DNA of 64,000 nucleotides, from NCBI GenBank assembly GCA_020746995.1, contig JAGPXD010000006.1, positions 1,054,001-1,118,000 of the forward strand. The letters are read 5' to 3'. The position numbers and the translations under genes were made by a program. The stretch is from Plectosphaerella cucumerina (Eukaryota > Ascomycota > Sordariomycetes > Glomerellales > Plectosphaerellaceae). Positions 10,427 through 20,362 of the stretch are shown in pieces (position 1 is the stretch's first letter; every line of letters begins with the position of its first letter). Below the pieces are notes generated by a model. It saw only the letters and a list, made by a program, of their open reading frames with translations, was not told the origin of the DNA and made no database searches.

Positions 10427-12604
10427 TCACATTGCCTTTCCCACGCTCCCCTGTGTCTCTTGACTTCCGTTGCTCATCCTCTTCCGATCCTCCCGCCCAG
10501 GGAACGCGCCGGGCCGCCATCCCGAGTTGGGACTGAACCGGCCCCCGATGACGTTCGAAGTGCCAATGTCTGGCCCTGGGTCACTCCAGCCGGCCGAGTT
10601 GATGCCGCTGCTGTATTTTGATGCAAAGCTGTCGTTGCGGACATGTGCCGCGCCGGGCATCCGTACCGGTCCCGGTGACCCTTGTTCGGAAAGACCGCTG
10701 CTCGACAGCAGTTCCGGCCTTTCGAGGTCGAAGGGGTCGGACCGGCACCTGGCCCTCCTCGTCGCGAAGCTCTCCACACTCTCGCCGGATGCGCGGTATA
10801 CCGAGTCGTACCGTGACGAGTGAGGTCTCTGCATGCTTGATGGTCGTGTCATCACGCCGCTCACGGATGCATTGCGCGAGCGACGCACGTCTGCGACGTA
10901 GTTGGCCCCCGGCCTCGTTGCCATGGCAGGCGTGGCCATGGGCGCCAAGGTCGTTGCGTGGCTGTCGTCGAAGGGATTCGCCGGAGCCGCTCGCTTTGGC
11001 TCTTCGGGGATGGCGTTGGCATCCGCAAACGGATCCGCCGAGTTGTCGATGTTGATGCCCAAGTCGCCGAGGAACCTCTCCATCGACGCTGTGCTCCCAT
11101 GCCTGCGGCTTGCACGCCTGCGCTGTGCCTCGCGCTCCACCGCCCGTTCGTCCATGCCGAGGAGGGTGAGAAAGTCAGGCTGGGCAGCGGGTGTTGTTGC
11201 GGCAGCGGTCTGCTCCTTTTCTCGCACGCCCGCGAATGGGTCCGGATCCATAGTCTTCTCGCCACGGTTGCGTCGGCTGAAGAAGACAACAGCCGCAAGA
11301 CGCTCTTTCCAGGTACTGAGTTTCTCTTTTATTGGCATCGCCCCAGCCCCGGACGCTGCAGGTCCCACCATGGAGCCATGCCGGCTGTGGCTGGTGATGT
11401 TCGAGTATTGCGAGTTATCTTTGCTGAGGACCGACCCGGCTCTCCGGTCGTGTCCGATGGCGAACAGGCCGCCCACTTGGCCACGGAACCGCTGGAAGCT
11501 GTAGCCAAGAGCCGCCTTGAACTTTGCAGAGTTCGGAGTCGGTCCGACGGACTCCTGATCGAAGACGTAGGGCCGCTCTTTTCTGCCAAAGGTGGAGTTG
11601 TTCGTCGAGAGGGGCGTCAGGAGCGTGCTTCGCCTGCGCCGGCGGTTCTTCCGCCAGAACCAGAACAGCAAAGCAAGCATTGTCAGGAACGCAACACCAC
11701 CGACGACACCACCGACGATGGCGGCCACCGGCAGACCGGATGAGCCATCGCTGCCTCCACTCGAGACTGGGGCGCCACCGATGGCGGGCGAGCTGCGTGT
11801 CGTCGCCGCCTCATCACCAGCGGGTATTCCTCCGGGGCCCGCGGGTGCGGTTGTGATGAGAGGGCCGGTCTCGTCTGTTGGAGATGGTCCTGGGATCTCG
11901 CTCTGGATGACCTCGTCGGGGTTCTCAGGCTCGTTCTGTGTAGGGGCTGCGTTCTGATCAGTCTGACTGGTCTCAGCAGCAGGTGGCGGCGAGTCAGATA
12001 TTGAAGGAAAGAGAGGGAGCTGGGCAGGAGGAGCGGGGGAAGGGATAAGAGAGCCACCCGGGCTGTCTGGGTTCTGGGAGTCCACGATCGTCGGCAGCGG
12101 TCGGGCAGGTACCGGCCTGCTCTCCAGCGACGGCAGCGCGTTCTGGCTCGTGGAAGAAGGAAAAGAAGGAGAGGGTGCTGGGGGGTCTGCGGGCTGTACG
12201 GGGGCAAGAACAGGAGCCGCGACGGGGTTCCCAATCTGCGATGCTTGGGGAGGGGGAAGAAGAGGCGTACGGATAGGAGCTGGCGTGCTAGGAGGAGCGT
12301 CCAAGCGGGGAGATGAAGGTGAAGGGGAGTTGTCCGTACGGGCACTGCTCGCGGGAGGCGCCACGGGTGTCTGGCGCGGCGGCTCGGCTTGGGCGGGGTC
12401 TCGCGCCGGAGGGTCGGGCTGGACGCGTTGAGGAGGGTCTGGCGACGGCGTGGGCTGCTGCTGAGCAGGTGTTGTCGCGGGCGTGTCTTGCCGCGGTGGT
12501 GTTGTCGTCGTCGTCGTCGAGGCGCCTTCTTTCGGGATTGCCGTACATCTCCTCCCGTTGATGGTGGTGAAGAAGGCGCCGTCTGGGAGATTCGGACTCG
12601 ACAT
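10427..12604 (-). CDS. Proline-rich single-pass membrane protein
   Basis: I do not recognise a named family. The 725-residue intronless frame starts with ATG at 12604. Residues 1-290 are an extremely Pro/Ser/Thr/Gln-rich stretch with a single Cys (Cys20), following a short conserved-looking start (GAFFTTINGRRC). One membrane segment lies at about 292-317 (AAIVGGVVGGVAFLTMLALL), immediately followed by KNRRRRR, predicting N-out, C-in topology. Residues 320-725 are a disordered, Ser/Arg/Asn-rich cytoplasmic tail. There is no N-terminal signal peptide, so this would be a reverse-signal-anchor protein. The layout resembles fungal wall-sensor-like proteins (mucin-like ectodomain, one helix, long tail), but no WSC domain is present; a sensor role is speculation. 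Confidence 0.8.
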   Translation of the reverse strand: MSSPNLPDGAFFTTINGRRCTAIPKEGASTTTTTTPPRQDTPATTPAQQQPTPSPDPPQRVQPDPPARDPAQAEPPRQTPVAPPASSARTDNSPSPSSPRLDAPPSTPAPIRTPLLPPPQASQIGNPVAAPVLAPVQPADPPAPSPSFPSSTSQNALPSLESRPVPARPLPTIVDSQNPDSPGGSLIPSPAPPAQLPLFPSISDSPPPAAETSQTDQNAAPTQNEPENPDEVIQSEIPGPSPTDETGPLITTAPAGPGGIPAGDEAATTRSSPAIGGAPVSSGGSDGSSGLPVAAIVGGVVGGVAFLTMLALLFWFWRKNRRRRRSTLLTPLSTNNSTFGRKERPYVFDQESVGPTPNSAKFKAALGYSFQRFRGQVGGLFAIGHDRRAGSVLSKDNSQYSNITSHSRHGSMVGPAASGAGAMPIKEKLSTWKERLAAVVFFSRRNRGEKTMDPDPFAGVREKEQTAAATTPAAQPDFLTLLGMDERAVEREAQRRRASRRHGSTASMERFLGDLGINIDNSADPFADANAIPEEPKRAAPANPFDDSHATTLAPMATPAMATRPGANYVADVRRSRNASVSGVMTRPSSMQRPHSSRYDSVYRASGESVESFATRRARCRSDPFDLERPELLSSSGLSEQGSPGPVRMPGAAHVRNDSFASKYSSGINSAGWSDPGPDIGTSNVIGGRFSPNSGWRPGAFPGREDRKRMSNGSQETQGSVGKAM

Positions 12605-15600
12605 TGTCGCAGATTAGGGGTGGTTGATTGTGTGTGGTTTTGGGGTGTATTTGTTCGCGATGCCAGCCGCCGTGTATATGTATGAGTTTGTATGTGTTGT
12701 CGGGAATCGTGTGTATCGTACACGACCTTTCGATGTTGGTTTTCGGGAGGTTTGCTCGCGAGCAAAGGATCGGCTGGTAGTAAAGTCGCTACCCAAGTTG
12801 TTGTATTTCGAGAAGGAGAGAAGTGAAGGGGAAAAAGGTGAAGGGATCCGTCCGACGGGATCAAGAAGAGAAGGGCCAAACGCTGAAGACCTCACAGGCC
12901 ATCCAGTCCGCAGGCCAAGATCATACAGTTCCAAACGATGGCGACTGACGACCTTGTTGATGATGATGGGAACGGAGCGGGTAGGAAGGAGAGGGCATCA
13001 GCCTAGAACGGGAGATGGGCCTTTCATTAAGGCAAGGCGCACAAGAACGGCCAGCGGGCAAGGGCCAGAACAAGGTTGGCTGGCAATGGGTGCCGAAAAG
13101 AGGAGCGATGAGTGAGGGTTGTAAGATTGCGGTTGCGGAAGCGAAGACGCTATTTGGTGAGAATTTACCGAAGGAGGGGGGCAGACGGGGCTGCAGTCTG
13201 CAGGACGGGCGGGAGAAAGGGGAGAAGCGGAGGGAAACCTGGAAAGGCTGGATCGTGGCAGTCGACGTCTGTCCAGGCAACCTGGGCCTCGTCCTGTTCT
13301 GGTGGTGCTCCTTGCTCCTGGTCCTGGTCCTGGTCTGTTCTGGAGAGGGGCGGTCGGATGTGGTCAACCCAGCGGTAGAGTACGGTACCTGCAGTCCCAG
13401 TCCCAGTCGGCGGCAGCCCCTGGCCCTTGTCCCGGTCGATGCCCCTGATCCTTGTCGGAACTTGAACGAAAGGCAGGCAGACGGATTCTGGCTTGGACCT
13501 GGACCTGGACCTTGCTGACCGGCCCCCGCCCTCCCCTGTCTGTTCTGTCCTGGCTGTCCTGTCTGCCAGCTCGTGTGTGCGGACACCGTCCGCAGGGAGA
13601 ACAGAAGATACCTGGCAAGCCTGGTTGTTGACGGGGCCACGCGAGCTGAACGCCGTCGAGCCGGGGTACAGACGTTAGTCGGTACCGTGAGAAGAAGTGG
13701 CTAGCAAGTGCGAGACTGTGTTGTGCCCCTTCCCCGGCGCTGGCGGTAAAGCGCGCGCGTGAGGAAGGGACCCAGGGTGGGGACGAGACGCGACCCCAGG
13801 GCTCGCCCGCCGCTCGTTCACGGTGAGAGGAGGCGAGGGGTCGCGATGGTGGGAGCAGCAGTGTTTGATGTTCTGGTCGGGTTGCAGGCGAAACCAGGAT
13901 GGATTGACGGTGAGTTGACTTGCGCGTGTCAAGTCTAGCACGTACTTGGTCAGAGCGTTTTGGCGGGTGGACGTGGACGGAGTACAGGTACTTTTTTGGT
14001 GTGTAGCCGAGGCGCCGTTTCTCGAGTACTCGTACCAGCCGCAAGTCGTCTCGCCCCAGTTCCAGCTTCCCCATTCAAGCAGGTACCTGACCTCCAGCTG
14101 CCAATATTGTATCTTGGCGGCCTGTGCGATGCCTCCGAGAGCAATCATCCATCTGCCTTCAAGAAGATAGCATGCACCCCTTTTTCGAGCAGTGAAGTTT
14201 TGCTTCATCGCGATGACCGCATACGCTTGATCAAAATCGACTGACATCTGTGTCTTCAACCAGGTTCCAGAACCCAACTTCCTCAAGGCAGTCATTGCTT
14301 TCCCACGTCAGTGTTCCTGACTAGCGCATGCCAGTTGGCCGGGCGTTCCTGAGCTAACAGTGCGCTGCATGCTGCCGGGAAAGGGGGGCAAGGGGGCAAG
14401 GGAGGGAGGGGGGGCCGACGGGCGACGCGCGCAAGGATATCGACTGGGCTGCAGGGGACCCCCCGGCCTCACCAAGGATCGTTCCCTTGTTCTGCGACAT
14501 ACCTGAGGCACTAAAACCAACGTGTAAGCGGGCTGCCCCGTTCCGTGCGGCCATCAATGCCCCTGACGCAGCCGACAGTCCTCCAAGCACTCCTTCAAGG
14601 CTCCAAGCCATCCTTCGCTGGGTTTTCGCGTCCAGACCTGACGCCTCGCGTCTCCTCCTGGGCAGCCAGCTTACTTGTACAGCAAGACGGGTCGCAAGCC
14701 GTGCCCTTCTCGTGGTCGCGTCGCCTCCGATCCTCGCGACGCCGACATCATGGCGAGCCCAGGGTGACGGGTCTAGGGTACCTAGCACCGATCCTACCAA
14801 TACCAAGACCACTCGCCCGGCGCGCGAATATGACGACCTCAAGCACGTACTGTGTACGATATTTCCTGCCCAGAAACGAGTCCCGGCTTCTTGCAAGGGG
14901 GCACTGGCACTGGTCACAGAGGGCTCCCAAGAGCGCCTCGGTTGCCGCCTGCCAGCGTCACACCAGACAAAACCGTGGCAGAAGAATCATGGCCATGGTC
15001 TCAGGCGAGGGCCTGCGGTTCCAAGCCACACCTAAACTGTACAGTCCCATCCGACAGGGCCTGTCACATCTCAGTCCTCGACTCCTCAGTCCCTCCCCCG
15101 ACCGACTGTGACGGGAGTTGGTGTGTGGCCTGGGCTGTCTGGCGGGACCCGTCTGCATGAACCTGTAAATAGGGAGGAGGTCTGGCGCCGCCGCCCTGTG
15201 CGCAGGAGGACACGTACCCGCGCCTCTCCCTGCGTTGTAGTGTTCCATATTTGTGTTCTTTTCCTGGGCTCGGACGTTCGGTTGCAGGGCAGAGCCTTGG
15301 ACACGGCGTAAACCGTCGGCGGCATGGCGGTGTCTTCTTCGCTTGTCCGGCTCTCTTGTCAAAGTCAACGTCGTGACACACCTCGTCTTCAAGTTCCATC
15401 GCGCGTTTTCCACGTGCTCAGCATGCCCTTGGTATGATAGCCCGGTCGATCAAGGCCTCGTCCAGGACGAGGGGATGACGCGGGAAATGGGGCTAGGCGG
15501 CAGGCTGCTGATCCGGGTAGAGAGATTGCCTGTATTAGTCCGGAACAGACGGGCGGTACCATCTTGCCAGGTTCAGTCCTGGCCAGCCCTCGCGAGTCGC

Positions 15601-17069
15601 GAGGGGCGACACCACACAGCACGGTGACGGTGGACAATGACGACGAGGGGGCCTGGCAATTCATTTACGTGCCCCACTGGATAAATGCCCGGGCCCTCTT
15701 GTGCGACTCTGGTGTTTGTGGTTTTCTCTCCGGCGGGATCCACGGAGCATCAAACGCGGCCGCTAGCTTCCCCGGACTGGAGGCGTCGCCGCCCGTCGCC
15801 CCCGTCGCGTGGAATTGCATGACGGCCGAGTTTAGAGTCTGAGCTCGCCTCACTCTCGATACACTCTGGAATGTTGATCGTGCTCCCCGCCGCCCGGCAC
15901 GGTTACAAACTTACGCGCGCCACAATGCGGACTGATGCACTCGGCCGAGTCTGTCCGCGATGCCGCCCGTTTGTAATCCAGGATCCATCGCTAATGTTCG
16001 AGTTTCGGCTTTCGGGACGTGTACTTGGGGGTTCGGTTAGGTTCATTGGCAATGTCCCCATTGTGATGTGCCACCTGTGGCTGCAGGCCGCCTCAAGCCA
16101 CATCGGTGTGCTCTCTGGCACCGGACAGTGATTGAAGTTGACCGACTGCATCGACGCGACTTGACAGTTGGGCCTCAACGCCCGCCAGATGCATGCCGCC
16201 CAATTTGACCGGGACCTGCCAGTGGCCCTAGTGCCATCAGTGAACGTGCTACTGTAATAAGGTGCCCAGAGCTTGAAGCAAGCCGTTCCTCGGGCTGCTC
16301 GGCTGTCGGCTCGAGCTGAGTGACGTTTGATGACACGGCGCCAAAAAGACGCCATCTACGCGCCGCGCCACGCCGTTGTTGCAGCTTGCATTCATCAACT
16401 GGTCGTGCCTGCGCCCACAATCTTGGGACAATGCTGCAGAAACTCGCCTACCACTCCTCGCATTTAAGCTGAGATCCCCTCTGCCAAGGCTAATTGTGAC
16501 AGCCCACTGTGCACAAGTGCGACCACGGCACCGGCGCCGCTTAGTTACTCGTAACGGCCAACTAATTGACGGCTCAATCCCGTCCTCCCTTCCGGCCGGT
16601 CTACAGCTCGAGAATCTGATTGCATCATCTGGCTGTTCCGACTGGCCCATACTGTGACAATTGACCTGCCTCGCCTCCCCTCCCTCGACATCATGGTACC
16701 ACGTGCGCAGTGACACCACGCTGCTAACACCCGAATGGCCCCTTGGTGTTCTTCAACACACAACTTGAACAGTGAACCCTGGTCCACGGTGTCGGCGTTG
16801 CACCAGCGCGGGCAGCTCCCCAACCCCGCATCCCATCTCGGCATTTTGACTGGCTGGCACGATGAACCCCCGCCATCTGTCTTCAAGCTGCCTGCCCAAG
16901 CTGCCCAAACTCCGCCCACCATCACGATAACTGCCACATCCCCCGACCGCACCTGGGATCGTGGCTTTGGCTCGCAATAACGAGAAAGAACTTGTGTGTT
17001 TCCAACGACTCACCGTCCACACCGTTTTTCAGTACCGTCATCTTCCATGCTTCTTCTGGCGGTATCACA
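12605..17069. other. Large gene-poor region
   Basis: About 4.5 kb with no gene I can support. Many open frames exist on both strands (for example 236 codons at 13364-14074 minus and 187 codons at 14354-14917 minus), but they overlap each other, are Arg/Pro/Ser-rich and carry no motif, as expected of GC-rich non-coding DNA. Short direct repeats of GGTCCT (about 13312-13335) and GGACCT (about 13494-13512) are present. The region separates a minus-strand gene from a plus-strand gene, so it contains two promoters. Confidence 0.5.
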
Positions 17070-19159
17070 ATGTTCGGCACATTCTCAGTCATCGGTACGT
17101 CCAAGATCATCCATCCTGAGGGGTTTTCGTCCTTCATCTGGTATCTCCGGCCCAGCCAATCTACCTTACTCCTCAACCCACCGGATGGCCATGCACATCC
17201 ATTGGTCTCTGCCTATTGTGTCCTGACACAAATGCCGGCCTCTCTCCTGTCGTGCCCATCTATCCAATACATCATGTGCTCCATGAGAATGCATCGTGGC
17301 CCGTTGAGCTCCGAATCCTCTTCCTCGTCCGGACGAGTGGGCATATTATATACATCTGCCCGACACAGGCATGGGAGTAGTCCTTGTGTGCTTCGATCGG
17401 CTGCTGTTCCCCGGGTTCATTGTCTTACTCGCGCTTCCCCAACCCCCCTCCGGTGCCATTCTTCCCTTCGAGATGAGGCATGTGACCTATGTCTGGATGC
17501 TGACCACACTCAGCCAACGTCCCGAGGGCTGTGAAGATTGACCCAAAGGATATCCCACCTCCAACTCCAGTCGCCCTTCCCCCAAGCTTACCACCTCAAC
17601 AAGTTCCTCGGTCTTCTTCCTCTTTAGCCCCGGAAAAACATCTGGTCACCTACCTTCAGTCGATATATCGACCGGCCGAGGTCTCACCCGCCCTGTTTGA
17701 GGCCCTCGGCGTCAAGGTCATTCCAGACGTTCCATTGGCGGAGCTGCTGCCGAACCCTTCACTTGCCCCAGACTTCAATGCATGGGACAACCTCTCCATC
17801 GATGAGGCTATCGAACGCAACAACTCGACCAAGAGCAATCTCAACACTGGCACCCAATCCCCCGGGGTTCAGACCTACCATGACCGGAAGCGGGAGCTGT
17901 CCATAGCCAACGAGGACGCCTTCCGGGTCGTCAGACGACTGCCACCACCAAAGGGCAAACAACAAGCACGCCTGGGCAACGCATACGAGTTTTACCGGTG
18001 TCTGGAAGCCTTTACCACCTTCTGGGACGACACATCAAAGCCCACCCCCAAGACCGCACCGCCCGCCGATGCCCCGACTGCCCAAGAACCCACCTCGGAT
18101 GCCAGCCAGGGCGACTCTTCAGAAAACGATGCCAGCGGCGAGTCTGTTCGGACCGCTGCCGGATCTACCATGCCTTTTGAATACCGGCAGAACATCGTGC
18201 ACGCCTTCCTGAAGCTGATCGCCTACGACTTCGGTTGCAGCGCGCAGCCAGCACGTGTCGAGCCTCGCCTCCAGCTCAAGGGTCCTCTGTTGCCCTCAAA
18301 GTCTGGCCGCGCTGCGGACGCCCAGTCTCTTGCTATCCGGAGAAGCTCTTACTTTGCCTCGGGCTGCACCTTTGTCTACCGCAGTCCTCGCACCAGGGAG
18401 GCCGCTCGACAAGGTCTCGTCGATGGCCCCGTTGCCGCCGTCTCTGCCCGAGGTACGACCAGCTTCGAGACGGACCAGGACCGTGTCATCGACTTTGCAC
18501 GCGAGATCGTCGCCGCTCTCGTGACCGCGCAACAACGGACCCGTGGAGGCAAGAAGGAAGTCCGCCCCGGCGAGGGCGAGTGGTGGACGACGAAGCCTCG
18601 ATGGGGCGGCGGTTCGGGAGGTCCCATCGGCCGCGAGATCGACCGCGACGCCGTCCAGGGCGACAAGGACGACAAATCCGCCGGCCGAGGTTCTGCGGAG
18701 CAGTCCGGGGCCGCGTCGACCACGAGGCCTTCGGGCATGCCTGCCCCGAAGCGACCTCGGAAGCAGATGAGCATGTACGACAACTACCGCATGGTCCGGC
18801 CGCCCTCGTCCTCGTGGGACCCAAAGTGCCGTTACGAGAGCATCGGCAAGGTGAAGGGCGCCGGGTACGATGACATCTTTGTCCTCAGCTCCCTGTTCCA
18901 CCATGTCAGCATTCTGAGGGTGCGGGTGCCGGACCGGCTGCTGGAGGTCCTCGAGGGTGCCGAGGACGTTGCCGGCAGCACCGCACACAGCTGGGGAAAG
19001 CTGGAGGTGCGCCGCAGCCCTTGGTATGACCTCTTCCTGATCGAACAACGCATAGAAGCGATGCAGCTGGTATGGGGCATGATGGCCTGGACGATGCGTC
19101 AGACCGAGTCGGAGGCGAGGGGCGAGGGGGACAGCGATGTCAAGATGGCGAATGTCTGA
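17070..19159 (+). CDS. Conserved-looking fungal protein of unknown function
   Basis: No family is recognised. The main exon is open from about 17514 to the stop at 19159 and has no in-frame ATG until about residue 214 of that frame, yet the sequence before that looks coding, so an upstream exon is needed. A branch point plus acceptor (GCTGACCACACTCAG) ends at 17513. The best partner is ATG at 17070 with donor GTACGT at 17095, which joins in phase as MFGTFSVI-ANVPRAVKIDPKD and gives 556 residues; this intron would be 419 nt, long for the window. The protein has a Pro-rich start, a disordered acidic segment near 190-230, a basic nuclear-signal-like PKRPRKQ in the second half, and a well-ordered C-terminus. 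The gene call is firm; exon 1 is tentative. Confidence 0.7.
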
Positions 19160-20026
19160 TCGCTGCTCAGAAGGCTGGATTGCACCGCGACATGTTGGAA
19201 GCCGTAAAACGCAAAATGCATGTCATTGGTGGTCGTATACCAAGACAAGTACCAACGTACATTTCCTCTCGAAACTGGTGTTGTTCCTATGCTGTGATGA
19301 GTCTCATGGTCCTAGCTGCTCCATGAACCATGAACATGTCTGATGAAATGAATCACATTGCAAATTGGACTCCCGGGGTTTGGTTACTAGTCTAGTGCCG
19401 AGACACGTGCTTAAAATCTTCAACGGCATTGAACAAACCTAGTCCAGCTGAACACCACACTTTATCGCCGCGACTAGACCGAGGCTATGTATCTTCTCCG
19501 AGCATGCCAATCAATGTCTGGCTCAGACACCGGACACCCTGAGCTATTCCAGGTTGTAAATCACGATGCGGGAGGCAGCCCAGGGCCGAAGATCGCACAC
19601 AAAGTCAAGTAAAAAAGACAAAAGGCACGCAGATGAGGTCGGCATGTACGCAGCCGAGAAACCCACGATGCTCGTTGGTATGCCGCTAGTCCAGCAAACA
19701 AACCAGGGGGAGGGAGCCGCACAGCTGGGCATGGATAAGGGTGCGGGATGTGAACTCAGCCTCAACCAGAGGGCTGGTTCGGCTGCATATCGACAGGGTC
19801 GGTTCGATTTGCTTGTCGCCACCACCCCGGTGCGTCCCTGAGATAGAGTCAAGCTGAGAGACAGAAGGAAGCCAGCCAGTCGCGGGAGGAGGACGCTACG
19901 ATGCATGTAGGTTGGACGGCAGCATGCGGGAGTGTAATACAACACGGACAGACGTTGAGCAGCGTTACGACGGGGCGTGATTTGACACGAGGCAGTCACT
20001 TCGATACAGACCGAGTGGGAATATCG
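19160..20026. other. Intergenic, no gene seen
   Basis: Downstream region of the unknown-function gene up to the inverted-repeat element. Small frames (such as 151 codons at 19544-19999, minus) show no recognisable domain. Nothing else supportable is seen. Confidence 0.5.
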
Positions 20027-20362
20027 AATTTAGTCGGGATTGACGAAAGTCGCATACTAAGTCGCGAGTATCGCATAGCATCTTCAGTCCGCCACACCAG
20101 CTTCAGGGGATTTATTTAGCATACCTATCCACCTAGGGATTTACTATGTCGCGGGTCGGTTAGCTCGCTACTTCTGTTAACCCGCTGCGTCGGTTGATCT
20201 GCTGCGTCGGTTGATCTGCTGCGTCGGTTGATCTGCTGCGTCGGTTGACCTGCTGTCTCTAAGGAGATTCTGCTGGCTGTATGGGTGCCGTTTTAAGTAC
20301 TAGGACAGTACTATGCGATACTCGCGACTTACTATGCGACTTTCGTCAATCCCAATTTAGTC
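20027..20362. mobile_element. Non-autonomous Mutator-like transposon (MITE) with TSDs
   Basis: The element body is 20036-20353 (318 bp). Its ends are terminal inverted repeats of 43 bp, at 20036-20078 and 20311-20353, starting GGGATTGACGAAAGTCGCAT and matching at 42 of 43 positions. Immediately outside both ends is the identical 9-bp direct repeat AATTTAGTC (20027-20035 and 20354-20362), a textbook target-site duplication. Long inverted repeats with a 9-bp duplication are typical of Mutator-like elements, including the fungal Hop group. At 318 bp it cannot encode a transposase, so it would depend on one supplied elsewhere. The nearly identical repeats and exact duplication suggest fairly recent insertion. 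Confidence 0.85.
20184..20255. repeat. 17-bp minisatellite inside the MITE
   Basis: The unit GCTGCGTCGGTTGATCT is repeated head-to-tail at 20184-20200, 20201-20217, 20218-20234 and 20235-20251. The last copy has one change (GACCT), and a partial fifth copy (GCTG) follows. It lies wholly inside the inverted-repeat element. Confidence 0.9.

Noticed and set aside
13364..14074. 236-codon minus-strand frame in the gene-poor gap
   Set aside because: Overlaps several equally long frames on both strands and has no motif or splice-supported extension.
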